From Bugula neritina (taxonomy: Eukaryota; Bryozoa; Gymnolaemata; Cheilostomatida; Bugulidae), in assembly GCA_964035545.1 (NCBI GenBank), contig OZ037766.1:6921722-6985721 (forward strand): a DNA stretch of 64,000 nucleotides, read 5' to 3'. The position numbers were made by a program, and so were the translations under genes. Under the pieces are notes generated by a model. It was not told where the DNA came from and made no database searches. It was given only the letters and a program-made list of their open reading frames with translations. How positions within the stretch are numbered: position 1 is the stretch's first letter; each line of letters opens with the position of its first letter. Below, one piece after another: positions 1 to 13,000 of this stretch.

Positions 1-156
1 TGTAGGCAATTTGTGTAAAAACATTATAATACGAATGTTAAGGATAACTAGGTTTTAGTCAAGTATGAATTTGTAAATATGTATTTTATCAAATTTATGT
101 TGAAATGAGTAAAGATAATGTAAATTTGTTTACATAAATTTTGAAAAAAATAAAAA

Positions 157-162
157 TTTATT
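157..162 (-). promoter_or_regulatory. Polyadenylation signal for the NKAPD1-like gene
   Basis: The minus strand reads AATAAA about 50 bases past the stop codon at 212-214, the expected place for the 3' end of the NKAPD1-like transcript. This is a sequence match only. Confidence 0.55.
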
Positions 163-211
163 GTCTCAAACATTCAACACTGTCATGTTTAAAAAAAATC
201 TTGCTCTGGAA

Positions 212-2002
212 TCATTTTTCTTTTTTCTTTTTATGTTTTTTGTGCTCTTTAGTTTTCTTGCTTTTAGACTTTTTGCCTCGCGTGTCCTTATGTTTCCGTT
301 TCTTGCGGGATGCTTTTATTTTCCTTACGGAGCCATTGCTTTGACTAGATTCATTGTCACTAAGTACCACTTTTAAATCCATGGAAGATTTCCCTGTATT
401 TTCTGCCATTAAGGGTTCCCCTGAAAGACGTTTTCTACAATATAGAAATATCTTTCTGAAGCAAATACCAGCTGTCCTTGGCTTTTTAGGGACTACAGTG
501 TATGATTGATAAACCGAGTTAACAGAATACCATGATACTTGAGTTTCTCAATTGAAAATTTTGCCAACTTACTCTGCGCACCTAGAACTGTTATTGAACT
601 CCTCGGGGTAGAGCTCTTTGTATCCGCCATGGCCCCACCTAGAGAAAAACATTAAAACAGTCGAGTTATCTGTATCAGGTTAAAGAATAATAAAATGATA
701 AGCTACAATTGCTGCATTCCCATACTTTTGTAAATGAATTTTTCATTCGATGCAAGGGGACAACTCAATAGAATGAAACCACAAATCCATCCTTTTCGGA
801 TCCATTCGATTTATGGAAATGTAGTGACTCCAAAATCTGGAATGACTAAAGGTAGCATTCTCGCAGAGTTTGCACAAGAAACATAAAGCAACTTGACTGA
901 ACATTGGATTGTGAAAACTTTTGTATTACAGTTTTGTGACCAGAACCATGATGATTATAGACCACATTTTTCATTGCTTGATTGTGGAGCAACTGGGGAT
1001 TTCGAAAACAAAATACAACTATATAAATAAAATTCCATCTGAGCTCCCACATGTACACATAACATATTATATCATAGCATAATTATAGACATCGTAGTTT
1101 CTGGTCAAAGCTGTCTCTTCTTCAGTCACCTGCTAATAACTGCTTGTTGAAACTTCTAGAGCAGCTGATTATATCACTTGATATAAAAAAGTAGCACAAC
1201 ACATTGCTGTCACTAACTTAGCCTTCAAATTACGTGAAGTGAAATTAATTTAAAGTAGGATGACATGCACTAATTTACTAACACATTTGAGTGAAACAAC
1301 AAATACACACATTAGTAACAAACATTTGGATACTATGCTCGCATATATACCTTTCGCTACCAAGAGATTCTTCATATTTCATTAGTTCTGCTGCCCACTT
1401 ATTACTTGTTTTAACAGGTTGTTTACTAGTATCAGTAAAGCTGTAGGAACTCTTGAGAAAACCAGCAGACTTGACATTATTGTAAAGTAAATCACTTTTC
1501 ATGCGTTTCTTTGAAGGAGATGGACTGTAACTTTTCCTTTCTTTATCATTTAATTCTCGTTTCCTTTGATGCCACATTTCTCGTTCTTCAGCCCTCTTAT
1601 AAATGCATAACATGTTTGGATATTATTGCAGTTAATCACATCTGATTAACTTTTAAATAAAAAAACATAAATTAAAAAAACAAACAAGTATTACATTACA
1701 AGTTCCTATAATGCATAAATAGGATGTCAGCATAAGAATAATAAACAAATATGAATCGCGACACAAACAAAACATATACAGAGGTTTTTCATCAAACAGT
1801 AAACAGCCAAAAATCTCTCAATGCAAAGATCAGAACTTCATTCAGGAGAAAAAGGTAATACCTACGATTTTCACCACATACGAAAGTTATAGATATGTAA
1901 ATTTATAGAGCGCTGAGAGTTGATGGAATGACTTACTTTATTGTGAGACTCCGAATTCTTAACAGCATTAAGCAGTATTAGCTTAGAAGATCTGGAAACC
2001 AT
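212..2002 (-). CDS. NKAPD1: NKAPD1-like (C11orf57-like) basic protein, 4 exons, about 199 aa
   Basis: The model joins exons 2002-1937, 1595-1351, 638-573 and 434-212, with matching phases at all junctions and GT-AG introns. The encoded 199 residues follow the vertebrate NKAPD1 layout as I recall it: an N-terminal segment ending SESHNK, then EEREMWHQRKREL, then SPSKKRMKSD, then the hallmark WGHGGYKELYPEEF at residues 105-118, then a Lys-rich tail ending KKHKKKKEK. The family is a poorly characterised nuclear-type basic protein related to NKAP; the tail suggests nuclear localisation, but its biochemical role is not established. It is shorter than the human protein (about 290 aa), mostly in the basic tail. 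The third exon could instead end at a weaker GT donor 8 bases earlier, dropping residues without changing frame phase. It lies head-to-head with PIH1D2. Orthology rests on motif order, not a computed alignment. Confidence 0.85.
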
Positions 2003-2099
2003 AGCTCAAGCTAACTTGGCAGATACTACAGCAAAATTTAAAAAGTTCAGAATGAACTAGATAGCCACCATATAAGTATAACACGTCACCTACAAATAA

Positions 2100-2810
2100 T
2101 AACAAGTTTTATTAAAACCAAGCATTTTCATAATTATTATGCGATGACAGTATGAGTATGAAATGAATATTGTGACTAATAATAAAAATATTACTTTTAC
2201 TAAAGTATAAAAGTAGAAGTAAATACTAAATATGTCTTAAAGTTCAGTATGGATTGTGAGTATGACTTAGTCTTGTGAGTATTAGTATCAATATGAATAT
2301 GAGTATCACAATCAGTATGCGTATGACATTCACATCGGCTATGATATTGACTTTGAGTATCAGTATGAACATCACTATCAGTTTTACTATTAGTTACTAT
2401 TAGTATTAGTAATAGCATAGTTTATAGTTTAAGTTATGCTTATACTTATAGTTATACTAAAACTAAAAGTGAATCTTATAGACATAGTTACATTGATATT
2501 CATATTGACTATTTACTTTTACTATAAAATAAAAATAAGATTAAAATTAATAATAATACTAATAAAATAAGTATAACTATTATTATAAGTCAAAGGTCTA
2601 AAACCTAGACCTAAAGTTAGATAATAAATTAAAACTAAGACCAAGACCAAGAGTAAGACTAAGAGTAAAATTAAAACTATAAGTAAAAGCAAGACTAACA
2701 CTAACAGTAACACTAAGATTTAATCTTAGTGTTACTGTTAGTGTTCTTAGTAAGAATTAGAATAAGAGTAAGACTAAGAGTAAGACTAAGAGTCAGGCCC
2801 CAATTCTGTT
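2100..2810. repeat. Degenerate simple-sequence tract
   Basis: Blocks of imperfect purine- and A/T-rich short repeats alternate across about 700 bp: gtatgagtat-like units at 2240-2400, then taagactaagag-like units at 2630-2800. Long chance reading frames here (for example 2522-2713 minus, nearly all Leu/Val/Ile) are by-products of the repeats. Confidence 0.7.
2697..2745. repeat. Perfect 49-bp palindrome (24-bp arms, 1-nt spacer)
   Basis: The left arm 2697-2720 begins aacactaacagtaacacta and its exact reverse complement occupies 2722-2745, separated by a single T at 2721. The structure sits inside the simple-sequence tract between NKAPD1-like and PIH1D2 and could extrude as a cruciform. Confidence 0.9.
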
Positions 2811-3542
2811 GGAATTAAACATGTATGTAAACGAGTGAGCAAAGTGTAAGCACTCAAAATTTATTCTTAAATATTACCATCTAAATTTTTATTTCATATT
2901 TTATAGAAAAGGCTACAACAATCTGGATCACTTTATTGAAAATAAAAATGAACAATTGATGAAAGCGTCCGAGCGAAGTAAAAAACGACCTTGGCATACT
3001 AATAAGATAGCTGCAATTCCATACTATTTTATAATTGAGTGGGATCCATGACAACAACAACGTATCATTTGAAGTAATATGCAACAATTTCCGTTTCCGA
3101 CGCTAACGACGCTTTCTACTTGGAAGGTAGAAGTTTCAAAATTAAGGCTACAGCTTACAAAATAATCAAATGTCAATATCTACACCAACATATTTAGTTT
3201 TTTATTTTGATACTTTGAAGATTCTTTGTGTTCTCAATTTAATCAACTAAAATTGTTTTATAGGTATCATTTACTATGCAATTATTGTAACATCTTAGTT
3301 TTATAAACCATCACCCAACAAGTCAACATCAATAACTGGTTTCTAATAGTAATACTCAACAGTAATACTAATTGTTATATTGATATTGTCAAACTAACTT
3401 TTTGTAAAAAATATTATGCTGCAATTTACAACTGTATGTATAAGCTTTTTTCGCATATGTTAGTTAAACAAGGCAACTGATTGTTAAATAGTAAATACTC
3501 CAGTTTTAACTGATTTTTTTTATAGGTACACCTCAGAAAATT

Positions 3543-5674
3543 ATGGCTGATGGTAATAAACTTGCTCAAGCTTCACAAATATGGAGCATGCTTGATGATA
3601 TGGCAGAAAATAATCCTTCTGCTTATAGAAAGTTTATTGATAAACACTTAAAAGAAGGCAAAGAACTCAATGCTCCTCCTAAACCACACATGTGCATTCA
3701 AACTTGTATTGTAAGATATCTTTGCTTATTTAAATTTTAAATTCTTGGGTTAAACTAAATCAATCGAATTTTAAATGATGGCTGAATATTTTAATTGAAA
3801 ACTTCAAAATATTCATTATGCTGTATTATCAAATTAGGTTCTTCAAATTTCATTTTACTAGATACTAATTAATATCAATTCAAGAGATAGTTGATTTTAT
3901 ATGTTTGTAGCATTTTACTATGTTATGTTAGTGCAAAACATTGCAGAGCTATAAAAATTTAGTGTTTTTTAAATGATCTGTAGCTCTTAAAATTTAAATA
4001 TTTGACAATCAACTGCAATTGAAGTTTAAATGCAGATGCTTTTTTACTCACAAATGTTGAGTATGATGGGGAGTTTATATATAACAGGCTTCTAACTGGA
4101 TACCACTGTATATTAATTTCTGTGGCTGGCCAAGAATTACAAAACCTAAAGATGACTCTGCTCCCATTCCTGTTTTTGGTAGCAAGTTGATACAAAGAGC
4201 CAATGAAGAAGGTAACAAAATAATCACTAATTGGGATCTTGCAAATGTAGGGTGTGTATCAAAATCATAATGATTAAAATGGGGTATAATACATTGCTAG
4301 AAACTATTTATCTAAAGCCATGTCTAAACATTTATAAGCAAGCTTGCAGTTGTTCACTAAACCGTGAAGTGCATTTTTTTAAATACGATTAGTATATTTG
4401 GTGTGCTGTATGTTTTTAATAGGACCTTATGTCTTAACATCTATTAGTGCATGTTTTTATTGCAAGTAAATTACATGTATTTATCTAATGGCATAATTGC
4501 AAAAATTAAGATTTTGCTCAAGATAATTGTGTAAGAACTAAGATGTTATGTTGGTTGCAGATGGGGAGCATTTTGTGATTCATGTGGCATTTAATCCTGA
4601 AGTTCTAGAGCTGTACGGCAAAACTTGCAAATCCCAAGAAGAAAAAGATGCTCTGGTAAAGTTAGCAATCGCATATATTGAAGACAATAATAAAACCAAA
4701 CTCTCTTACAATTACTATGCTGTTACAAAATACGATTTTCATGGTGACACTAAAACTATTCGTGAAGACTTTGGATTAGAAAAGGACGATATGAGTGAAG
4801 AGCTCAAAAGTCTCGCTCAGACATTTGGACCTGTAGCGGATATAGCTGCTAGGGATCCTGAAATTCTAAAAAAGATGGCTACTGGTGATATCAGAACATC
4901 AGAAAGTGAAGTGCTCAAGGAGAAAGTGATTCCGGATATTAAGATTCCTGGTGCTTCTAACAATGTACAGCCTACAACTAAACTTATAGAAGAAGTAAAG
5001 ATAACTCCAGACTATGAATTGACTTATAAAGAAACTGATGGAGATGAGTTTAACAGATCAATTGTTATTAAGATAGAGCTGGATAGTGTGAATAGTGTGC
5101 AAGAATGTGCTCTAGATGTTACTGAGGTGAGTATGTTATACATTTCACACTAAGTACAATTTTTAAAGGGTGCAGTCATAGTGAAATGGTTAGATCGCAC
5201 TGGCCTAGTATGCTTTAGGTCATGGTAGAGCCATCGGTGATGTCAGGGAGAGCATTTGGGTTTAATTGCTCTTGTGTTTCTTTGAAAGCTCTTGAACCCT
5301 TGATGTCACCGTGGTGAGGGGCACAGCTTTTAAAATATAAACTGTGCAGTTGCATATTGAATTGTCACACCACTGACTGAGGCCTGCAATCTTGCACACA
5401 GGCCATAATTTTGTAAGTTTACTCAATTCATAACATGTGAGAGAGGGATGTTGACATCTTAGAGTATGTTTTGCCCTGACATTGCAGTGTTAATCTATAT
5501 TGTATTTATAATTGTCATACGTTTAATTTGTAGAGAGCACTTAAATTAGAAGCACTAGAATATTCTCTTGACCTTCACCTAGCGGAAATGGTGATGGAAG
5601 ATCGAGTGAAAGCTCGCTTCAGTAAAACCAAACACCAATTAACTGTGACTTTGCCAGTTAAAGCAGTTGACTAA
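3543..5674 (+). CDS. PIH1D2: PIH1 domain-containing protein 2, 4 coding exons, 332 aa
   Basis: Coding exons are 3543-3710, 4088-4211, 4561-5126 and 5534-5674; phases match throughout and the product is 332 aa (human about 315 aa). The N-terminus carries the PIH1D2 signature: WSMLDDMAENNPSAYRKFI, then KEGKELNAPPKPHMCIQT. Residues around LYINFCGWPRI and HFVIHVAFNPEVL match the PIH core fold, and the last exon supplies the end of a CS-like beta-sandwich (SLDLHLAEMV and LTVTLPVKAVD). PIH proteins act with HSP90 and R2TP-type cochaperone complexes, and several pre-assemble axonemal dynein arms in the cytoplasm; PIH1D2 itself is less studied. The start was chosen as the Met 17 bases after a 5' UTR splice acceptor, in line with family length. 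Intron 3 contains a tRNA-derived SINE-like copy. Confidence 0.95.
5165..5330 (+). repeat. Diverged tRNA-derived SINE-like copy in PIH1D2 intron 3
   Basis: The block shares with four other copies in this window the order tRNA-like head (aaatggttagatcgc), then agccatcggtgatgtcaggg, then agagcatttgg and ttaattgctcttgtg. It is the most diverged copy, and its 3' end does not match the others well. Element borders are approximate. Confidence 0.6.
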
Positions 5675-6591
5675 TATTCAAATTTGTTTTATTTCTTAAT
5701 CTATTTCATCTTTTTTTTTAAATCCATGATATACTTCTATAGTAATATTTGTATTTGGTTTCTATTCTATTCTAACTTTCTTTCTATTCCATCAACAAAT
5801 AGAATATTGAAAAGAAAACAGAAACATAATATTTTGTTGGCAAAATTTACATTTACTTCTTTTAGCAAATAAACACTTGTTGCATAATATTGTTTATAAA
5901 GAAATCAAGCAAATCTATTATTAGCAAAATAGCTTATCACACAGCAACCACAGTGTATACTTTAGTATGCTGCTTACATATTATGAAACAAGCGGTAGGT
6001 GGAGCACATTTTGCCAGAAAGTTTTCATTTCTCAGATTTTTTATTTAGCACCAATCTATGCGTGTAAGCATGAACTTTAAATATATAAATTATGATAAAA
6101 TCCTAGTACAACTGTCCAAGATTGTGTTAAATCTAAATGCATTTTATAAAAAAGCAATAACTTGTATATTTGTAACTTTGCTGCATTAAAGAAATTATAT
6201 ATAAGCTTATAAACACTATAACCATTATTGCAAGTTCATTTTATATTTGTAACCATATCTGAGGTCTTCTTGGTGCAATTGCTGATACATTTTTTGTTTT
6301 TAACAACGTGAAAACGCAAAATGATTTAAAAAACACAAATTTCTCTATAGCATCCAAAGGTAACATAGTTCCATTATTTATTCATATTATATCAATGCTG
6401 TCATAAAGAAAATAATAGACTGAGAAACAGCAAGGAATCCTTTCCATATATCTAAAATTAAAAAAACAGAATTTTAAACTATAAGACACGTATTTGAAAT
6501 TCATTCATGTGTTAAAGTATCTTGACTTACAGTTGTGAGAACCCATATTTTGTAACAGAAAGCTTAACTTCACCACAATGTATTTTACCTG
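5675..6591. other. Convergent 3' region between PIH1D2 and the fibrinogen-domain gene
   Basis: This AT-rich gap holds the 3' UTRs of two convergent genes. A plus-strand AATAAA at 5868-5873 is the likely PIH1D2 poly(A) signal. On the minus strand AATAAA is present at 6382-6377 (TTTATT on plus), about 210 bases beyond the stop of the fibrinogen-domain gene. I see no coding exon in between. Confidence 0.55.
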
Positions 6592-9584
6592 TTATCTAAC
6601 TCTTAGTTTTATTGTAGCGGTGTCATAGGTCACCCTGTCCCAAGCAATCGGGTCACATGTCAGACAAGTTTGGTCACACCAACTGCCAAACCACCAGCCA
6701 CCTCTATAGGTTTCTACAATAAAGACTTTGTGCATTTAGTAATCAGTACCAATCTGTCTGCCTGATTATGTAATGATTCAATGTAGAAATTACTCACTCC
6801 ACCTCCCCCCTAATAAAAGTAACAGCTAAGTCAAGGTTATTCTTATTCTAGCTGTTCTTACAGTTATTGCCTAAAAACCTAGAAATATATTTTGCCCCAA
6901 TATCTGTTATTATCACATGTTTTATACAAAATGCAGTAAAAATTGTTTAGCTTTTTAGGAATAAGCCAATCAAAAAATTTGTAAAACAATTTCAAAATAA
7001 AACTAGATGCATATATGAAATTTATATAAAATCATAGTTCCATTTTTACCACGAAACAGTGACAAACTGTACCAAGTATTTAACCTTAAGATAAAACATG
7101 TGCGAAACATTTTTCCTTTTGTATAACATATGCAGTTAAAACTAGTTGCCACTAAATAAGTTATTCCGCAGATATTGTGTACTCTATAGAAAAAGAACTT
7201 GTTAACTTGCTGCTACAGCAACTTTATAGAGAAATATTTTTTGCTAGAGCTGCTGTGCCTGGTTGTTAAATTGCTCAGCTAACTAAAGTGCATTGAATTA
7301 AACACAGGCCTGTTTGGTCAAGCATTATGGGACTAGCAAAACTATATTTCAAACTAGTAAACTGTTGTAGTGATTTCATTACAATGAAAAACTAAACATC
7401 CTTAGCAGCATGTTTATCTGTGCTGACTTAAAAATACAAACTAAAAAAAGTTAGCGCAATTTTCAACCCAATACAGACTAAAACAAAACCTAAATTCATA
7501 TAGTGTAATTCACACAGCATATCATTGTAAATGTATGAACATTAATATAAAAAGATTGTAAGTAATGCATATGCATAAATACTTTGAGCACATGGGTTGT
7601 GGAAAAGATTAGAAGCCACAAGAAAATTACCTGAACAGCTTTTAAACACATTGTCATAAGTTCGGAAGACTTTACCAGCAGGGTTACCACCTGAGAGTGT
7701 GGCATCTGAAAGATTTCCACTGTATCCAGATAGCTCTATACAATTGTAAACAGATGCCTTTATACACAGAAATATACCATAATTTATACAATTTTGCATG
7801 TGGAGATGACTGCAAATAATAATCAGTCTTACAGAAATGCTGCACTATATAACATACTCAGTAAAATAAAACTTTATATGGCCAATGTCCTTACACCTCT
7901 AAAGATATCGAAATACTTGAGAAGTGAGTTAATATGCATTATGCACCAGTCATCAACGATCATGTGATGCTGTATCACATGATGTTACAGAATTGTTAAA
8001 ATGTTGAGGATGGTGAAAATTTATATGTTACAATTTTTAACTGGGAAAATAAGAAAAATACCTTAAAAATCAAACTTTGTTTTAACACTGTACAGTATTT
8101 AATCAATATTGGGTATAAATATTAACATAAGTTAAAAATGTATGAGTTACAAGTTCTTTCATCCATATTTTTACTGAAAGCTATGGTCCAAATTATTATA
8201 ATAGCTTTTTTTGTCATATGTTTATTTAGGGAGTTTTGCACCAATTTGCTCTGTATAAAAGCCTTATATGCATGAGTACTTTCTTAGTAAACCAAAACCT
8301 TGAACAGCTACATGTGTGCATATATAACATCAACTTTACCTTGTAGAATATAGTTTATTCCTGGTCCAATAGTAACATTCTCATACTCTACATAATTGAG
8401 TCGGCCAAAGAAATCTGTAGTCTCTATTCTCAGACTAGCATCAAATTTAGTCGTGAGATAGTTTAATATCTTCAAACCTAGTGTATAGCCAGAATTATTA
8501 TGTCTAACATTACATGTATATATATCCGCTGATTTCAGAGTACTAGCATGGTCATTAATATGGTCACATTCAATTACAACATGTGTCAGCTACATAATAT
8601 TACTATCTAACTTTGCTTGAAAAAAAAGATTGCACGACCTATTAATTTATATGAAGTGATTTCAAAGCATACAGTACAATGTAGGGCTGTATTATCTGAA
8701 CGTTTTTATATACCTGAAAGATGTTGAAATAATATGATTGATTTCAGCCAAAAATACATGTAATGTGCTGACCATAATGTTTAAAAATGTGATTTGAATC
8801 TGCTTGCATACTACATATTTCTATAATTATTATGGTGCACAAGCAAAGAATAATGAAGTGCTAAACATTGGTTTGAAATACATACACACACACCCATATG
8901 CACACACACCTATAAATCTCAACCTACTCACCAATAAAGTAATCTCCAAACAATCTGCCAAACCCAGCTTCATACTCGGCAAGCGTTTTACGGAAAGTGT
9001 CAGTTCTGGTGTTCCTCATGATAACAATCCAGGGGCCATTGGGAGAAGAAAGATCGCATTGCACCATAAGAGTTCTACCATTAATATTAACTGGTGTGGG
9101 TTGATCATGAGTTGCATGCTTGCAGTAATCACTGGCTGAAATAGCAAATGTTAAAATATAATCTAATATTTTACACCATCAGTAAAATACGTTAGATGCA
9201 TGCAACCTATTTAAACCTTTATTCATAACATTACTCTATTTTAAACCCTAATTCACTAGTTCGACTAATAAAAAATTTGTTGTACTTTTGTACAGCAAAT
9301 GTAAAGAGTTGCACAGTTATCAACATGCTAGTGAATGTCAGTACTTACAGGTGGAACTCGACTTTTCACTGATCAGGGAAACCCTGTGCAGTCCCTAAAA
9401 TTGAAAATTATGAATTCTATCAACTAAAATACACTTTGAACACCAATTCTAGTTTCTCCACCTTCTAAAGACAATTACAACTAAAATTGCAAAACGCTAT
9501 TTTAAGTATGTCACTCACTGAAGATGCAGCACAACCAAAAAACAGAAACAGCTGAAAAAATCTTCTGAAAACTACAGCCACCAT
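6592..9584 (-). CDS. Secreted fibrinogen-related (ficolin-like) protein, 6 exons, 226 aa
   Basis: Exons are 9584-9519, 9394-9349, 9135-8932, 8477-8340, 7735-7631 and 6713-6592, with compatible phases. Exon 1 is a classic signal peptide (basic FRRF then QLFLFFGCAASS). A 15-residue linker leads straight into a fibrinogen C-terminal domain with no coiled coil or collagen stalk. Domain landmarks in order: YCKH at the first Cys, MVQCD, GPWIVIMRN, YEAGFGRLFGDYFIG, LRIETTDFFG, YVEYENVTIG, ELSGYSGN, and GGWWFGSW near the end. Family members are extracellular lectin-like proteins that bind acetylated or charged glycans in innate immunity, adhesion or development; the ligand cannot be told here. The usual Asp-rich calcium loop after SGYSGN is not obvious (it reads AGKVFRTYDNVF), so binding may differ. 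Internal exons 3-5 are all phase 1-1, a shuffling-friendly pattern. It is tandem with AUP1 on the same strand. Confidence 0.92.
8881..8920. repeat. Short CA-rich microsatellite
   Basis: Interrupted (CA)n runs (acacacacac, then cacacacacc) lie just inside the intron next to the 3' end of fibrinogen-gene exon 3 (donor at 8931-8926). Confidence 0.5.
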
Positions 9585-10085
9585 TCTGAAAGAGCAAGCA
9601 ACTACATTTGACTTGTGATGAAAGATCTAACTTTTCTATAATAACTAGTTGCTGTATTTTAAATGATAGTCTGACAGTCCATATGACGATTCTCACCAGT
9701 TTGACCCTTGTGCGCATGTGACTTTCTCCACACTTGCAAAACTTACTCTTATACTGAAATTATTTGCCTGAACATGTCCGTTTGTGGCAAAATTTAAGCA
9801 GTCTTACAAGCTAAATACAACCCCATCACACTGGCAAGGGTATTCAAACGGAAAGTACTAAACTATGTATAGTTTATAAAAGAAAACAAATCGTTTAAAG
9901 AATACAGTATTGTTTATTGCTACCCAAAGCAATTTATATGAGAAGTGCTTAAAATACAATACAAATTATATTCAGTAGTAATAAAAGCATCATTAGAAGT
10001 CATCCATGACAAGTATGTAAGCAGTAAAATAGTCGTCCATGATAGCAAATTTATAGCTTAAGTTGTGTGTAGATCTTCATAGTAA
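9585..10085. other. Gap between the fibrinogen-domain gene and AUP1
   Basis: This 500-bp interval must hold the fibrinogen-gene promoter and the AUP1 3' UTR, both on the minus strand. A minus-strand AATAAA at 9918-9913, about 170 bases past the AUP1 stop, is a reasonable AUP1 poly(A) signal. No further coding exon was seen. Confidence 0.5.
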
Positions 10086-13000
10086 TTAAAACTGTTGTTT
10101 TTCGATTTGCTTTACAGTAATTGACAAGCCATGCAGCTGAATGTATCTGGCTCTAGCCTGAGTGAGCATCATCTTCTTTCTCTCCGACAACGAGAGGTGT
10201 CTCTGATCAGACTGTTTATTGAATACTTTTCCTTTATAGATCTGTGAAGATGGTGGGCTACTTGAAAGTGCATTCACAGGCTACAAAGAAAACATTATAC
10301 TTTGCATAACATTTCAAGGCAGTTAATAAATAAATATCCATATTTTAGACCTTCAACATTAGGATTGATGATGAAATATTTTGCTCAATGCCAGAACAAT
10401 CCAGCTGACACCAACAGTAATGCTATCAATATATCCTCGAATAAACTTGTCAGGTGAAACTATGTATTTCAGTCAAGTTAAGTTGTGAAGTCAGGAATTA
10501 TATTAAATCCGTTTGATCGAAAAATTCCAAACCCAAACCCCAGTTACAACGTTCAATGTGTAGTTTTTAACATTTTACGAACGTTTTGTTGGGAATTTAA
10601 GAAATGTAGCAATAAGGAAATAACAAAAATATAATACACAACTTTTTATCAATTGCTTTTGAAATGCTTTGTAGTAACTGTTACAAAATAATAACACTTG
10701 GTTTTAAACAATCCAACACAACAAATGTAGACAGTTTGATAAAACTGCTAACAGCTTCAATCATGAAACAACAGTAAGTAATAGAATCTGCTAGGTACCA
10801 GTCTTTATAACCTATGAGATAACAAACCATCAAAATTAAGATGAAAATGCAAAAAAAAACATATTTGAGTAATAAATTCACATCCAGCATTGTACTATCT
10901 ATTAACTCACCACGTGTCTAACTGGAGTAGAAGGTAAAGTTGACTTTGGCGATACTTCTTCAGGATCAAACTGAATATTTCCTTCAAAAATAGAACCGAG
11001 TGTATGCTCCACATCCTACAAGATAAGTATCCAGTGAGGACAATGTTACATATCTGCATGTTCAGCAATAGATACAATATAAACTCTACAAAACTAGAGA
11101 GAGGTAATGCAGGCCATCTATCAACTTATTAATTAGTAATACAGCTGTTTAGTCATACTGAGCAGATGTAGCACTGATTCTACTACTGCTATGTATTACC
11201 AACAATGTTACTACTACCAACCACAACTATATTAAGGATAAAACTACTACTGTTAAAAATAAAGATACGACTCAATTATTTACGTTACAATTCTTTATTT
11301 TACAGTAGCCGTATATTTGTTAAACTTTTATAAGCAAATTTAATTTCAATTAGTTTTATATTCTTTATTACAGAAGCAAAACATTAAAGCAAAAACAAGA
11401 CTTCTCAGAAGATAAATACTATGTTATTCCTTTTTCACATAACTTTTGTGGATTAATTTCTGAATATAGATTTAATAACTGAAACTGCAAGCTATTATTA
11501 TCAAAATGCTGACAAAACAAAAAAATATGCTTTATGTAATATGATACAGCGTTCCACAATTCCATGATTATCACACATTTGGAAGATAATCTAACCTCAG
11601 ATTTAGCTATTAACGCTCTGAGAACGTGGAGAGGTACTTGTGGAGTAACCTGCTTACAATGCTGCACCATTGCTTCGAGTCTCGGGCTTAGAGGTTGACC
11701 CTCGTCAGAAGATACAGGACTTCTATTGGCTGGAGAAGAGGGTGATGGAGCTGTAAGAGAAACAATAACATGACGCGTTCAGTGACTGAAGTGTGTAACT
11801 ACAGTTTTGTCAGTTGAAAATCAAGTCTAGTCTTCAATTTCATCTATTTATAGATAAGAAAAATAAACAAACTGACAAGAGAATCCTTGAGTAGTATGTT
11901 TACTACAAAAATGGATACACAAATACCACTCCAAGAATTTAATAGGTAGACTAAAAATAAATCACAAAATATTTTTGCACTAAATCATTTGAAGTCTACC
12001 CATCACACATATTGTGCTAGGTTTATATTCTACCACATCAAAAATATAACTGGACAAACACACAATCCTTAAATTTTAGACCCAAGCTTTAAAGAAGGAC
12101 CAATTTGCCTAGTTTAAATAGGTGATATATCTTATATACTAACAAGATTTTGATAACAAATAGTAAAATGACTGTCTGTTCCTTGCTAAAAGAAGTGCAC
12201 CATGGTAAACATACCATCATCACGAACTGGCTGGGTTCTCTCTGAGAGCTCAGTTTTATGCCCCATTCTCTTCACCAGCTCATTTCTATCATGTCTGCTG
12301 AATGGAGAGGCAATAAGACCCAGAGATTTAGCCATGGTTCCCCTCACTCGCTCTGCGAAGACCTCGGCAGACTCCCCCTCCTCCTTGGTCACCACCGGCA
12401 GATATCTGCAACAATGTCTCTAGTTGCCATGACAATGTAACTAAGCAACAGTTGCTAAAATACAATTTACTGTGTTCAACATATTTGCTTCTGTATGGGT
12501 TTGATGCTTCAGCACCACAAAATAACTTGTTTTAGTATATCATGAGGTAACACTGAGCTTATTAACAAAAAAAGATAATGATTATATAACATGGAAATTA
12601 AAAAATGTAAAATATTGGGTCTTAGAATGTTTCTGGCTACACAATCAGCTGACAGAACTTGCTAGAAGTTTCCACAGATGCTACTCAAGACTGAACAGAT
12701 CAGACGATATGCTCAGCGGTATTGACATTACCTCAGAGTGAACAAAGAATAGGGGGTGAACAGGCAATATATCAGGTCAGAAAATCCACTGCTGTTTAGT
12801 GTTGTCTAAAATTAGAAAATAGAATGACATATAAAGTTCTTTACAAAGCAGGGGTTCATAAAACATTAACAAAATGGTACACATGAAACCATGCAAAGTA
12901 ATTTCTTTTTTATTAAAAATGAGTTTTCTAGCACAAATTGGTTACCCGACATTATTAGAGAAAAAACCCCCATTAAAAACTTTTGATCTCATTAAAATTT

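Larger units (their letters stand above)
2003..3525. other. Divergent 5' region between NKAPD1-like and PIH1D2
   Basis: This 1.5-kb stretch separates the two start codons and must hold the promoters and any 5' UTR exons of both genes. Bases 2100-2810 are low-complexity, built from degenerate hexamer-like strings such as gtatgagtat and aagactaagagt, and contain a perfect palindrome at 2697-2745. A 3' splice site (tttttttatag) ends at 3525, 17 bases before the PIH1D2 start, so PIH1D2 probably has an upstream non-coding exon. I could not place that exon; a possible donor lies near 3126. No clear TATA box was identified. Confidence 0.5.

Noticed and set aside
12202-12440. Plus-strand frames of 60-73 aa
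   Set aside because: They are antisense shadows of the AUP1 exon at 12405-12215.
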